Below are positions 12,313 to 25,012 of a stretch of DNA of 64,000 bases, in pieces. The translations under genes were made by a program, and so were the position numbers. Under the pieces are notes generated by a model. That model was not told where the DNA came from and made no database searches. It saw only the letters and a list, made by a program, of their open reading frames with translations. The stretch lies in assembly GCA_045837725.1 (NCBI GenBank), contig JBEWZL010000270.1, forward strand, positions 248,001-312,000, in the 5' to 3' direction. Source of the stretch: Vermamoeba vermiformis. Its lineage: Eukaryota; Tubulinea; Echinamoebida. Every line of letters begins with the position of its first letter. Within the stretch, counting starts at the first letter, position 1.

Positions 12313-13382
12313 TTACAAGATTGCCGCGGCGATGAACGCTAGTATCACCGCTAATGACGTAACCAGCACTGCACTTCCGCTAGTTTTGGACGAGGGTGGT
12401 TTGGATCCAGCGTCAATTGGTTGAGTAGTAGGGGTAGTGCAGCCTTCAATTTGAACCGGCTGACATTGACCTGTTGTCGGAATACATGTGGAGTTGAAGC
12501 ATTGTTGTTCTGACAAACACACTTTCGGCGACGAACCAATGCAAACACCAGATTGACACGTGTCAACTTGAGTGCACGAGTTGTCATCGTCACACGTCGT
12601 TCCATTTGCAAGATGAGTTGTCAAGCAGCCCAGACTTGTGTCGCACTCCAAACAGCCACAAGCAGGTTTTCCACCAGTACAAACACCAGATTGACATGTC
12701 GTGGCAGTTGTGCACGGATCGAAATCAATGCAAGAGTCACCTTCGTTCTTTCCTTCACACGGATCAGCAGGCATCCAGATCTCGCGGGTCCAATCGTAAG
12801 CATCATTCAACAACTCAGTAACTCCGCAGCGGTAACCTGGGTCAAACGAAGGAGCCGCCACGCTGTCATCAACTGTAGATTCAACTTTAGTAAGGCTTGG
12901 ATAGATTAGTTGTGAAGTTACTTACGACCAGTGTGCCAGCACAAACGGTATTCAGGGTTTTCAGGCTGAGTGTCACACGAGTGTCTGTTGACCGTGTCGC
13001 CTTCTTTTACGAAGCCAATCGAAGTGATGTTGTTAAAGTAAAATGAGGCGCCATTATCGCTCAATAAAATGTTCAGATTATCGGACCCGGTGTCCGTAAT
13101 CATGATAGTTCTATTGCCAACAGCAAGCAAAGTGAACGTATCTGTCTGATTTCGGCATCCGAAGAGCAGATGTGCGCCCGTGCAGTTGTTAAATACGTCG
13201 TCAAGCAGATCCACCGTTGAATTGTAGGGGCTCACCCAGCAGCGCTTCCAGCCAACTAGCTGGTCCATCGATACGTTTGTTTGGGGACCAAAAGGATAGT
13301 AAAGGGGTTTGAAGGAAGCGGATGCGCTGCAGATCGCAAATGCAACAAGTAAAACAAAAAATAAGAAGCGTGTTGTCGACAT
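12313..13382 (-). CDS. Secreted Cys-rich GPI-type surface protein, paralog A
   Basis: Two exons (12926-13382, 12313-12872) encode 338 aa. There is an N-terminal signal peptide (MSTTRFLFFVLLVAFAICSA). A conserved ~130-aa domain follows (PLYYPFGPQTNVS..WKRCW, NNCTGAHLLFGCRN, TGSDN, YRLCWH). Then come PADPCEGKNEGDSC and three Cys-rich modules (TTCQSGVCTGG, CGCLEC, VDTCQSGVC). A Ser/Thr/Pro spacer and a hydrophobic C-terminus (VLVTSLAVILAFIAAAIL) suggest a GPI anchor. N-glycosylation sequons are visible. The single intron separates the two domains. Paralog B lies next to it in tandem and paralog C is about 14 kb away on the opposite strand. Function unknown; probably cell-surface recognition or matrix. 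Confidence 0.75.
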
Positions 13383-13733
13383 CGTAAGCTGTTAGAAAAT
13401 GACTGAATTTACTACAGCAGCAGTATTTATAATTTCTCAGCCCCATTTTTTAAGTATTGCGATCTGTAGTTGGGGAAAAAGTTTTGGGGACCAGATCGGT
13501 CATATAATCACGTGTTTTCAACTAACAGGATTCTCAATTCAGTTGGATTGCAGCAACAAGGTACTCGGCGATGTGACTATCAATAGAACGTAATCAAGTC
13601 TACGAACAATCGCTAGACTGCTCTTGCTGACCGGAGTGCAATTTGACAGCCAACGAGAAAAAAAAGTTAAATAAACAAGGAATAATTTAGTCGTCGGAAA
13701 GAGTAGATTTGATTCAGAGAAGTTAATTTGTAT
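13383..13733. promoter_or_regulatory. Intergenic promoter of paralog A / downstream of paralog B
   Basis: These 351 bp hold the presumed promoter of paralog A and the 3' region of paralog B. The stretch near 13,660-13,735 (AAAAAAAGTTAAATAA.., AAGAGTAGATTTGATTCAGAG) closely resembles the 3' flank of paralog A near 12,185-12,312, so the tandem duplication included downstream sequence. No other gene is visible. Confidence 0.5.
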
Positions 13734-14816
13734 TTACAAGATTGCCGTGGCAATGACGGCGAATATCACCGCTAATGACGTAACCAACGCAACACTTCCG
13801 CTAGTTTTGGACGAGGGTGCTTTGGATCCAAAAGGTGATGTAATTGGTTGAGTAGTAGGAGTAGTGCAGCCTTCAATTTGAGCCGATTGACATTGACCTG
13901 TTGCCGGAACACAAGTCGAGTTGAAGCACGGTTGTTCTGGCAGACACTCTTTCGGCGAAGCACCGACGCAAACACCAGATTGACACGTGTCAACTTCAGT
14001 GCACATGTCTTCATCATCGCATGAGGCTCCGTCTGAGACAGGTGTCGTGGTGCATCCAGTAGTAGCACTGCACTCAAAGCAGCCGCAATCAACAACCGCA
14101 GTACCTGTGCAAACGCCAGCTTGACACGTCGAGTTGCTCGTGCACTCGTTGTAATCGTCGCAAGAGTCACCTTCGTTCTTGCCTTCACACGGATCAGCAG
14201 GCATCCAGATCTCACGGACCCAAACGGTATCGTCGTTGAGGCCATCAGTAGCGCCGCATCGATAGCCTCCGTCAAAGTATAAAGCTACAAAAGTCGGTTA
14301 GTCTTGAGGTCGAGAGTGAATCAAATTAATCTGAGTCTTTGACCGACACTTACTATTTGCATGCCAACATAATCTATATTCAGCATTGGTACTTTCTACA
14401 TCACAGGAGTCTTTGGAGACCGCATCTCCTTCTTTCGCAAAGCCGATCGAGGTCAAGTTATTGAAGTAGAACCCTACGCCGTTGTCATTTGAAACGATAT
14501 CTGTATTATCAGAACCAGTATCGTTCATCATGATAGATCTGTCGCCAACGGCAAGCAAAGTGAACGAAGCGGATTCCGTTTGATTTCTGCATCCGTAAAG
14601 TAGATGTGCACCAGTGCAGTTGTTGAAGACGTCTCTGACAAGGTCTGTTTGAGTATTATATACAGTCATCCAGCAGCGCTTCCATCCACGAAGTTGATCA
14701 GCTGGAACGTCCGTTTGTGGGCCGTAGGGGTAATAAACCGGCTTGTACGAAGACGTTGCGCCCAAGAAAGCGAGAGAAGCAATGACGCAAATAAATAAAA
14801 GCCTGGTTGTATTCAT
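13734..14816 (-). CDS. Secreted Cys-rich GPI-type surface protein, paralog B
   Basis: Two exons (14354-14816, 13734-14284) encode 337 aa. The architecture equals paralog A: signal peptide (MNTTRLLFICVIASLAFLGA), the PVYYPYGPQTDV..GWKRCW domain with NNCTGAHLLYGCRNQT, PADPCEGKNEGDSC, three Cys modules and a hydrophobic GPI-type tail (VALVTSLAVIFAVIATAIL). Intron position and phase (phase 1, after the CWHA region) are the same as in A. The first Cys module differs (CNECTSNSTCQAGVCTG type), while the last is nearly identical to A. Extracellular location is predicted; function unknown. Confidence 0.75.
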
Positions 14817-15266
14817 GTTGATAAAACTAAGCTTTGAATAGCAAAATTTATCGCAATTTTTAAAATTGTATCTCGTGTTTCAAGATTGCGTTGGTTCCAA
14901 AAATAGCCTAACCGAATTTCAAACTGCTTTAACGATACTGTAGACAGTTATAATTGAAGACTTCGAGAATAGTAAAATATCTAGCATTCAAAGAGGCTGA
15001 AAATAAAAAATTATTCTCTGCCAAAGGAAATGAAACGGAATCCAACCTCATTACTAAAATACGGAGCCCTATTGAATAATTCCATACGGTAATGTGAAAA
15101 TTAATGGATATCCATTTGATTTTTTGGGATTTTTTGGTGGATGCCTGATTCTCCTCAGATGATTTTTTCAAACTCGATCTTAACAATGACAAGTTGCTTA
15201 CCCGATTGACTAATATAACTGTAACTCTTATTTGAGTTGCATCCCAATAGGTACATTTATCGTCTA
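14817..15266. other. Intergenic region, no supported gene
   Basis: These 450 bp hold the promoter of paralog B and the 3' end of the oxygenase gene. A minus-strand ORF (14,929-15,192, Ser/Lys-rich start) has no recognisable domain, splice support or paralog, so I do not call it. Confidence 0.4.
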
Positions 15267-17053
15267 CTACTGTACATGGTTGAGATAACGCGGATCCAGC
15301 TTTCCCTTCGATTCAAACTCCGACGATTTAACTACATAATTCAAAAGTTTCCATGCCACTAAGTTCATCGTCCACGTCAGTTTGCTGTACCCTGGTAGAT
15401 ATTTTTGACAAATTTGGTCAACTTGAGTCTTTGCTATGCTCGCTGCTAAAAATAGATCTGTGAACGTGGAGCCTTTAGCTAAGCCTAACTGATCGGCAAA
15501 ATAATCCCCTATAAAGAACCTAATAACATATCTCAGCGACCTCCTTCGCGTTTATGGGTGCCGTACCTTGCCCTACTTTCAGTGAAATATTTTGGTTCCC
15601 AAAACAGGCCGTTCCGTACACAATCAAGTGCCATTTTTGTTAATAATACGCTATCTTGGCTCGGGTTATAACGACCGACCTGCAAAACCATAATAAGAAT
15701 CAGATCCCACCACCGTTATTACTAAATTGCAATACATACCATGGTGTTATAGTACAGTTCATGTTGTTCCCAAGTCTTCGGCAAGAATATTTCTTCAACA
15801 CCCAATAAATACCCGATGTAATTAAATAAATGCAAACTACTGTCTTTGACCGCTGGCAAACGAAGTAAGTGATGCGTGACCCGCACTTTCGTACACCAAG
15901 AGGGCCTTACCTTGACTAATATTAACGCCTAATAGCTCTGCGTTTCTTAAGGGCACCCAGCTGAACATGAAGAGAGTACCGATTGAGTCTGTCTAAATAA
16001 GGAAAGTGTCAAATCTCGTGCGAGATACCAAGCCAAACACGTACTTGATTGACGGGATGTCCGTACTTTTCATAGTCCCAATTTGATTTAATACACATTC
16101 GCCTAACCCATGCATGAACCATCCGTACTAAATTAAGCATTAATTTGATTGCTGATGGTGCTTAGAGTACTCAGATCTAGATCTAGTTTACCTTTTATGG
16201 TGAACTCCCAACCCTTTTGATTCGGTCGTGGGGCAGTTGTAGCGTAATTGAGCCATAAACCTGTTTCGAGAACTCGTCTAGTTGCTTCCTAAAAAGGAAA
16301 TAGTAAGTCCACGACCTGACGCAGATCCTAAATCTTGATCGTACCTCAGGTTTGACGAGCCTTCCAGTTATAGTTAATACATGAGCTCCTTCAGACATAC
16401 AATATGATTCGATTAACGCCGTATTAATTGCTGTTACAACAATGTGACCATTCCTAAAAAGGAAAACGAGTTGGATCAGTACAAAAACTCACATTTCTAA
16501 CGAAGAAAGGAACTTACGTGAGCCAAAACTCCCTGATTAAATCCATTTTATTAAAATCTACGCCTTCTGGCACTCTGTTATTGTAGTCAATGAATTTCTT
16601 GCAAGCGGAGTTCGGATCTTGCTCCGCTTTTGCAGACAACTATTTTAAGCTGTATTAGTACTAGCTATATTCCCTCACTTCTTGTCTCATACTGAGTTAC
16701 CTTTTGCAAAAAGTCAGGCGAGCTGGGGTGATAATAATTAAGTTCTTTCAGGACCGCATCCGCCTTACAAATAAACAAGTCAGTTAAATAATTAGGAGAA
16801 AATATAGATAATTTAGGGTTTATTTGAAAGAGTCAATGCGCTCGATGATGAGTTTTAACGGAAATTGAAAATTAAAATTCCAGAATAATTAGAATAAATA
16901 ATATTATCGTACCAAATCATCTCCTCTGTGCCTGCCTTCTTCCAATATTTTATTGTATTCCTGATCCATTGGCAATCGCTTCGGATTCAAATGCGCTCGT
17001 GTTTTTTTGACTTTATCAAGCAACCGAAACGGATATGCGAGCACCGATGCCAT
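15267..17053 (-). CDS. MpaB/rubber-oxygenase-family protein (DUF2236)
   Basis: Ten phase-compatible exons (16913-17053, 16701-16763, 16518-16639, 16345-16453, 16192-16288, 16045-16127, 15911-15992, 15740-15852, 15567-15679, 15267-15519) encode 391 aa. Family hallmarks are in order: TGRLVKPEATRRVLETG.WL, KVRMVHAWVRRM with the histidine expected to ligate heme, GHPVNQTDSIGTLFMFSWV, and YIGYLLGVE. Members of the ER-bound oxygenase MpaB / latex-clearing protein family are b-type heme proteins that cleave isoprenoid chains or act on unknown substrates. No signal peptide is evident. Several acceptors are TTTCCTTTTTAG or TTTCCTTATTTAG. The substrate cannot be told from sequence. Confidence 0.78.
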
Positions 17054-17193
17054 ATTTGTATCTGGTGTTTACATTAATCGTGGTCTCATGCGTCTTAGTT
17101 CAAACTTTTTGCTAAATAATTCTATTGGCCGCTCTTAAAATAACTGACCAATAGCGTAATCCCTAAACTTAATTTATTGGTGATTACATAATA

Positions 17194-19964
17194 TTAGCAT
17201 ACGCTAACGTATTTAGATAATGCCAGCATTGAAGTTGCATAAGTGAGAGCAGGCGAAGACCAATACGGGAAATATTCTTGGTTGTTATTGTAGCCCTAAT
17301 AAAATTATTAATGGATGGACTAACACCATAGGTAGTATAACGATGTTATATGAAAGTAGTGCTATGATGCTTACATTAAAGGTCAACGGTACCGGGAAAC
17401 CAAACCATTGTTGTTGCAACAATTGGTTGTATTCGTCATCGGAGATATAACCTAATTTGGCAATGATACTTAGCGCTCGTATTGCCGCCGAGATCTATTA
17501 TATAACGTACCTTGAACTACGTCCACCATTTTTCCGCTAATATTTTGAGGCCCGTTCGGTTTGATGGGGTTACCCTTCATGTCTTCGATTCTGTTGGCAG
17601 GATAGAACCACGGTCCAGTGCTCATATCCTTCATAGATCCTGAGAAGAAGGCGTTTTCTATAATAAATGAATAGAGTTTGAGTTAATTGAACTCGTGTAT
17701 GGGACGAAAAAGTCGCCAAACTAAGCGTGTCACGTGACTTACCAGGCAAGTAGGTATCGTCCAAAATGAAGGTGTTCAACCACGCAGCAGCCATATTGAC
17801 GACGTTCTTAACGCTCGAGGGTGTGTTCGACAACCATTTGCGTTGGCACGAGCCACCGTTTTGTGTCCAAGTATCGAGCAGTGCATTCATTGCCATAGCC
17901 GTGCTGAACAATCGATCTTCGGCGCTATTCAAGGGCTGGCCATTGCTAGTGTCATTATCGCCCTGTTAATATTTTGAAGTTAACATTAACCATGAAAAAT
18001 ACTTCGCAACAATGAGTGGAGCGCTTCTTTCTTGCGACTTTTGCTACGTACCAAGAAGTCGTCCCAGTAAGCCCAATTGTTATTATAGTCATAAGTGACG
18101 AGTCCTAACAAAGCTTTGGTGCCTTCATTCTCCATGGCGTCGCTGATAACATCACGAACAGTGTTCATCACGTCGTAAGGAATGTCCGCGGTATTGCGCA
18201 ACAAGAATGCAGTACGTGATGCGAACCAGAAGAAATCAAAAGTAGGCGGGTAATACAACAAGGCCAAGTCTGGTCTGTGCAATACGACGTTGTTTCTGAT
18301 AGTCCTAGAAATTGAACGTTAGATCAGCTCGGATCATCTACTGAAAGTTCTCAATGCTAATAGTGAATAACAATATAAATATGACTTACCAAGCAACTAA
18401 CTTTGCAGTATCTAAATACACTTGTTGCAAATCCGTGTTGAACCATTTCGACGAATCGTTGAAAGTCAAGGCACCCATAGTCATTCCAAAAATACTGTTA
18501 GCAGAGACCGAAGCATCGACGTTATTGGCATTGAAGGGCTAAAAATGATGAGTTACATCACGTGCATCGAAATTCCATATTAGGCAAGAATCGACTCACC
18601 ATCTTTACGGTCTCGTTAACGAAGAAATCGGAACGATCCTCAGCGAGGTTCATAATCCATGTGGTGACCAACTTTACGTCAGGTTGAGTGTTTTGTTTCT
18701 TAGCTGCTGAGGTAATTAAGGAAAATTAGTAACATGACCAAATTGGCGCACCTTTCTGGATCTTACCTTCTTCAGCAACTTCGTCCAAATAACCTCGGAT
18801 CCAGAAATAAGTTCTTGGATCGATCATATTATTGATGGTATCATTTTGGTTATCCGAAACAAATGGCTGATAAGCGTACTTGACGTAAGCTTGGGAAAGC
18901 GCATCCACATCTGAGTAAGTCTGTTGCCAAGTTTGGTAATACGGAGAATTTTGAGCATAGAGGAATGCTCCGAGCGCCAAATTCACGGAGGAATCATCAA
19001 AGTCAGCAGGAATATCTGAATAACAAAGGTTAGGTGTACTGAAGATCTGGATTTGATTCATGAAGAGTTTAAATTGTTTTGAATGCAGTATAAATATGAT
19101 TATTATACTTGCAACGTACTGAAAGCAGTCTTTAATGAATTCATAAAGCCGAGTCCTGCTTCGATGTCTTGCAACAACGATTCCCAGCCCAGGATTTTCA
19201 ACAGGTTCTCCAACAAATCGAAAAGATCAATACCATATTTCATCTAAATAAATTAGTTGGTATTATACAACTTAGAAGAACTCCAAAAATGTTTCAGATC
19301 TGATCAAAAAATTCCAACTTACTGTCTCTGCAATATTCGTCGGAGATTGGTACCAATACTGTCCGTTTTGACTTTTTCTTTGGCTCCAAAAGTCGACGAT
19401 AGCACTACCGTCGTTGAAGTTCTTGTCTTTGAATAAACTGATCGCGTTGAGTGCATCTGAGAGCATTTGAGTGTCTTGAGACATATCTATCGTGCCTAAT
19501 TGCTCTGCCTCGAACATCATTTGCAAAATCCAATTGGTGACGAAGTTATTATTGTCCTATATTTGGAACAACGGTCAAAGATTTTTAATGGACGGATCTT
19601 AAAATAATAAGAAACAAATAAAGCTGGCACGCGATTAAAAAATATTAAAATTAATTAGAACGCGTATTCTTACCGCAAACTTGAATAAATGACGTAAGGT
19701 GATCAGTTTGTAGTCTCCATGAAAATTAATATGCACGTTGCTCGGGAATAATCCCTTAATCTTTTCTTCTTGTAAAAATGGAATATAATTCGTTGATTCT
19801 TGATATTGAGAGCCCACTACATTAACGTACAAATTTTGGATTGTAGATTTGATATCATCGCGTGATCCTGCTTTTACGGGCTTAGCTGCGTGAGCGCAGA
19901 CCAAAATAGCCGCTAATACAAGCAAGCACGGGAACAGGGCTTTGTTGTGCATCTTTTCGGTCAA
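17194..19964 (-). CDS. Long secreted protein of unknown family
   Basis: Eleven exons (19674-19964, 19323-19556, 19120-19243, 18767-19015, 18600-18706, 18390-18538, 18052-18304, 17743-17962, 17511-17657, 17375-17451, 17194-17295) encode about 650 aa, all in phase. A signal peptide is clear (ALFPCLLVLAAILVCAHA); translation could start at either of two Mets four codons apart. The mature part is helical and aromatic-rich, with motifs IPADFDDSSVNLALGAFLYA, RPDLALLYYPPTFDFFWFAS, NNWAYWDD, EDRLFSTAMAMNALLDTW and WSSPALTYATSMLALS. The recurring helix pairs with aromatic/Asp motifs would fit an alpha/alpha toroid such as a glycan-active enzyme, but that is only a structural impression. No C-terminal anchor. 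Family not recognised. Confidence 0.65.
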
Positions 19965-20136
19965 CAGAACAAAATAAAAAATGGCGAAGGAACTTTCTGT
20001 GTCCGATCAGTTCACGTATGGAACAGTTAACTACCAAGCAAATAATGTAATGATTTAATAATTAAGCACTTTATTATATCATCATGAATACAAGACGCCA
20101 AGTGGTAATTCGGTGGAACAGATCAGATTTTGAAAT

Positions 20137-22936
20137 CTAGTCCAAAGGTGGAACAGGTGGGTTGGTAACGCCATAAGTAGCCAGGATAAACTCTGTATAC
20201 CACTCAGGCGGTTGCATGAATCGGTTCAACCAAATGCTGAACAAGTTGTCGACGAGAGGCAAATCTGCTTCGGTACGGTAGTACCAGAAATAATTGTTGC
20301 AAGTATTGATAATGAGCAAAAATATGTACTTGTCTTCTATAGGCCATCCGCAGTCTTTCATAATCTTTTCGAGCACTTCTTGACCCTTTTCGTCTTGTCT
20401 GCTCCAACTATCCGCATGACCGCTAGATCCGATGTACTCGTAGAACTCTTCATAATACATATCATAGACTGCTTGACCGGTGCGATTTTCAGATCCAGGC
20501 CACACCAGCCAATGTGTTTTTTCACGACAAATCGAGAACTCGACCTTGCCGACTTTGAAAACGTGCCACATTTCTTCAACTTGTTTCGCGCTGTTTGACG
20601 CTTGATATAAATTTAATATGCGCCGTTGTCTATCACTGTCTTTGGTGTCCATCAAGAGCACCCATCGCCACAACTCTTTTTTGGGAAACAATGTTTGGAT
20701 CTCCTGCGGATAGGTTCCCAACACTTTTTTTGCCTCATCATCGGTGCCAATCGACTCCGAGATTGCATCCACGCAAAGATATTTCAACGGCATTACGGTC
20801 GCTCGGTTCATTTGCGCGATCAAGTTGGCTGTCGGTAACATCGCTTTTTGATTGATGCTTGATAGTCCTGTCTTGCAACCTAAAAAAACAACGAAAATTA
20901 GAAAAGAGCTTGATTTTTCCTTATTAGGAAATGAACATTCAGAATGGTTATTTTTAATGAATCGCAGAAGATTACCTTTTTTGACAAAGAACTTCAATAC
21001 GTCAGTCAGACCCATATTAATAACAATTTGCACCATATTATTGAGTTGTTCAGTCGTTGCTTGATTGAATTCAGGTCGCTTAACGAGCATTCTAATGGAG
21101 TCAGCGCACTTGTTTTCAAAGCCAAGAATAATGTCCTCGATAGTCAACTTCGAACCTAATTTGCAAACAGAAGGATTAATATCGTATATAATATATGCTT
21201 AATATTATCAACTCACCTATTCCAATCAATTTTTCGGCCACTTGTGTTCTGTTACATCGGATCGCAGTATTCAACAGCGATCTTCCTTTATGGTGATGAA
21301 TGGACGCACCTATAAAGCAATAAATATGAACAAATAATCTATCATAGCGTTATTATTACGCATAAGATCGCCTATATTATTGTTTTTGAGGTTAATGTAA
21401 GGGGAATTCGGCCGAATGTTTTTGTTTGTACCTGATCGGTACAGATCTTACCATTTTCGATGAAAAACAACACAGTCTTCTCATCAAAATAAGATTTGAG
21501 GAACTCGTGCATAACCGCAGTTAATATGTGCTTTCGTTTGTGATGTTTGCGCGCCTCAGCCCATCGTTTCTCGTTCTTAATCAGCGCTGTAAACGCCGTC
21601 ACGGAATATGATTCTTCCAATATGACTTCAAGACAAGTTTTGCCTTGCTCATCTCTCGCGGAAAAATTGATAGGCAATTTCCATAATTCTTCCCAATTGA
21701 CTTGTGGATCTCGGTACATCCGCTGACGAAGAAAATGCAAAGAATGAATAGGCGTGTGACCAAATATATTCTTTCTGTTGATGAGCTCAGGATATTTGTT
21801 TGCAATGTAATGGAAGACGTTGATATCTGGATTAGGAAGGGCGATATGAAGAATTGAATTCTTCATCGGATCTTCCCACGACACAAGCGGAGTCAATTTC
21901 AAGTTTTTCACTTCATCTAATGATCCATATCGTATTTTAGCAAGCGTGAAGAAAAGCTCTGATCGAGAATTATCTCTAAAATAACAACAATTAAATAACC
22001 AAATAAGGCAATATCTAGATTTCTTCAACTTACGTGTACAATACTGCATCAGGCAATTCTACGACAATTTGTTGGAACAGTTCTTCAGCTGATTTTTTGC
22101 GCTCGCTCCAACCAAGTCTCTCGTCTTTAATGGAATACGTAACAATCATTCTGTCAAGGATCAGGATCCGCATTTTTGTATAACACACATAAAATTTTAA
22201 ATGAATTTAATTGGCTGAATTTAAATGTTCTACACGTATATTATATGATTACATAATTTACAATTTTTTTGAGAATATTTAAATTTAAAGACTTACGTTG
22301 CGCCTAAATACTCGGCAGTAGCTTTGATAAAAGCGTCAGGCACTTCCCGGCACTCCCCTCCTCTCATATCAGCTTCAAAATGCTTGATAATTATCCATTG
22401 ATGCGCCATAGTCTTTGTCGATTTGAAGTACAAAGGAAAAATCTGATCGGAAAAGTTAACGGATGTGCCTTCAATTTCATAATTTACGCTTGTAATTGCT
22501 TACGCTATCAAAAAGACCGGTAACTTCTTTTTCATTAAAGTCGTTGAATATTGCTGCCAGAGCTTTACTCTCACGCTGGAACTTTTTTGCTGGCTTGCCG
22601 TTGTTGAAAGTACCCAACAAATCAGGCCTCATATATTCTTCGTGAAAGCCCATTGGATTAAAATCGGCTGAAATGGCTATACAATATAAATATTATTAGT
22701 ATTTATTTAAATAATTTCGTAAATTAATTTATCTCACATTTTTGATCTCTTTGTACCCTGCAGCCATAGCTTTGGCAATATGTATTGTTTACGGCGAGTT
22801 GCACAAAATTATATGACACCGGGCCCAGGCAAGTAATGTACCAATACGGTCGCTCATCTGGATCGGCAACCACTTTTAGGAACGGAAAATTGGTCTTCTC
22901 TATTGTAAAGTGCTTTTGTATTGTGTTTTCTGCCAT
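20137..22936 (-). CDS. Ankyrin-repeat protein
   Basis: Eight exons (22738-22936, 22504-22676, 22297-22442, 22034-22150, 21452-21975, 21217-21309, 20976-21155, 20137-20879) encode about 724 aa in phase. Ankyrin-like repeats lie in the middle: NSILHIALPNPDINVFHYIANKYPELI, HTPIHSLHF, and GASIHHHKGRSLLNTAIRCNRT. The last 250 aa form a separate domain rich in Trp and aromatic residues (ELWRWVLLMDT.., KTHWLVWPGSENR) that I do not recognise. The N-terminal 150 aa (PYWYITCLGPVSYNFVQLA) is also unassigned. It is probably an intracellular scaffold. The short gap (172 bp) to the neighbouring secreted gene suggests a compact promoter. Confidence 0.65.
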
Positions 22937-23551
22937 TTTCTCTTTAAGCTAATGCCGCTCTTAACGGTGCAAGACAAATAAAATTTTCAATCTCCCGTTC
23001 GAGATTACACGCCACGATTTTTTTGCTAGGTGTCGGTGCTCCTGAAAATGAAGCGACTTGCACTACAATTGATCTTCTGTAGCATGGCGGCAAGTTAAAT
23101 TTCCTAGTTGGAATTGCTGCGTCCTAATGAAGTGAATAGGAACCCTAATTCCTGAAGCGTGTTAGATCGCTTAAGATTTTTTAGTTTAAATGACAACCTT
23201 ATTAATAATTAATTATTGAACCAATTAATAACGTCGGATAGTAGCCGCGTTATTTAGATGTGAAAAGTTAATTTTTAAAAATTATCCTGGCGTTCTAACG
23301 ATTACTAAATAAGCGACAATTCTGCACTTATTTAATTAGAATTATTATTAGAATTATTAGTATTAATCTTAGTCTCGATCGTGTCAAAAAAAAATCTTGG
23401 ATCAAACATGATGCAAATAATTACAGTCACAGTAACACATACGTACTATATTAAGTGCATATTTAATATAATCGCACCTGAATGTTACCAATGACGTGAC
23501 AGAATAGCAAATTATGCTAAAAGTTAGAAACTTTTCTTTCCGCGGACAAAG
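22937..23551. other. Intergenic region upstream of the ankyrin gene, bordering the transposon
   Basis: These 615 bp are A/T-rich and hold no ORF with a recognisable product. The last 9 bp (CGGACAAAG, 23,543-23,551) are one arm of the target-site duplication of the adjacent transposon. An 18-bp string GTGCATATTTAATATAAT here (about 23,456) also occurs near 2,465. Confidence 0.5.
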
Positions 23552-25012
23552 GGGAGGCTATAAGCTTGGTCGGTTCAGTCCAAAAACCAACCAGAAAATT
23601 CTGACCGACAAAAGATCGGTTTTTCGGTTTGAAAACCGGCACCAATAAAGCACCAAAACCGACCTGAACCGATCACCAATAACAGATCGGTTCAGGTCGG
23701 TTTATATGTAGTATCGCGTTTGTAGGAGTCGAGAACAAGGACAAGCTTATTTTTGTACAACGATAAGTTAATTTCTTGGCCAGATTTAAATACACACGCA
23801 AGTTGATCTTCAATCGCTTTTCTTCCCTTAGCTAGCAATTCAATTCACTCTCTTATGCACTTCAATTATTATTTAAGCTGATACTGCAAGTCTTGGGCGA
23901 TTGGAAAGTCGGTGCGACCCAGATCTGACCTGATCCGCTGGTGTTTCTAAACCAAGTTATTTATCGACAACGATTTTGAGTCCGTATTGTCAATTTTGCA
24001 TATTTTATTTGTATTTCGACTGCTTTCTACATAAATTGCCAATGTTAGAGCATCTAAACGGAACCAGTAATTGGTTGTACTCAGATCGGCATTAAATACG
24101 TGGAGTAGATTTTAATTTCTTTGGAGATCGCATCAAAGGCTTTAAAACTATGTAATAAAATCGCTTAGATGTAAAATCAATGATTAAAATCTTACCAAAG
24201 ATAGTTTGAGAATATAAGGTTCACCGAAGTGCTTCGGTTCTGATCGCTCTGTAGCGCATCGCTTTCCATGAACTACCCATATCAGTAAACCCTTAGCATG
24301 TGGAAGCAAGGATATTGGTTTCGATTTGGATTAGCCGCTACTAGAAGCAGTCTAAAATTAATGAGTTAAAATTTTTTGCGAGATCCGTGAAGAGCACCTG
24401 CAACGTTCTTGTAATAATGAGGCTTGCTATTGAGAAAGTTTTTTATAATGGTAAAATTTATTACGCAATAAAAATAGTCCTAAAATAGTCCTTAATGGTA
24501 CACCAACACGATTGTGAAATAGATCTCGAAAAATCGATAAAATACGGCCCACCCAAAAAATATTACTTGAATTCTATAAAATTAATATTAATATTTTACC
24601 ATATTATCATGCATCAAGAGTCTTCTCGGCAAAAGAAGCCAGATAATGAGCGAATTTTGCATCCGTTGGTTGGAAAGAGTAACGGAACATTCTGTAGTCT
24701 GTGCCGATGGGGTTAACCCAATAAATTACATTGTATAGTATGCGTTTTACCGAGTAATATTGGTCCAAGAAACGCATCTTCGATCGGTGAAAGGATGGGA
24801 CAAAATAGTTGCGAAATAGGCTAGAATGATTCAAAACCATGTAATAATGTGTTTTGCCCGTGAGATCCGGCTAAACATGTGGTAGTTCATGATCGGTTCA
24901 GGTCGGTTTTGGTGCTTTATTGGTTCCAGTTTTCAAACCGAAAAACCGATCTTTTGTCGGTCAGAATTTTTTAGTTGGTTTTTGGGCCGAACCGACAAAG
25001 CTTATTGCCTCC
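23552..25012. mobile_element. Terminal-inverted-repeat DNA transposon, probably non-autonomous
   Basis: A 1.46-kb element is bounded by terminal inverted repeats 23,552-23,674 and 24,891-25,012 (122-123 bp, about eight mismatches, roughly 93% identical). It is flanked by CGGACAAAG on both sides (23,543-23,551 and 25,013-25,021). Because the end can be read GGGAGGC or GGAGGC, the duplication is 8 or 9 bp, as made by hAT (8) or Mutator-like (9) transposases; the long TIRs favour the latter. The interior holds only short minus-strand coding scraps, for example a 54-codon open stretch in the left half (about 23,950-24,115) and a 77-aa ORF at 24,607-24,840. No intact transposase is present. I could not assign the family from protein similarity. 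Confidence 0.85.
23659..23700. repeat. Perfect hairpin inside the left end of the transposon
   Basis: CCGACCTGAACCGATC (23,659-23,674) and its exact reverse complement (23,685-23,700) are separated by 10 nt. The left arm is the inner end of the left TIR, so the element carries a third, truncated copy of the TIR's inner 16 bp. Such subterminal repeats often serve as transposase binding sites. Confidence 0.85.

Noticed and set aside
12553-12909. 118-aa plus-strand ORF opposite paralog A, and similar ORFs opposite paralogs B and C
   Set aside because: Equivalent antisense ORFs occur over the same Cys modules in all three paralogs, as expected from their codon pattern.
14929-15192. 87-aa minus-strand ORF with Ser/Lys-rich start
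   Set aside because: No domain, no paralog and no intron signals; it lies in the spacer between two well-supported genes.
2465-23473. Identical 18-mer GTGCATATTTAATATAAT at about 2,465 and about 23,456
   Set aside because: It is A/T-rich and within what chance or a minor repeat could give; no similarity extends beyond it.
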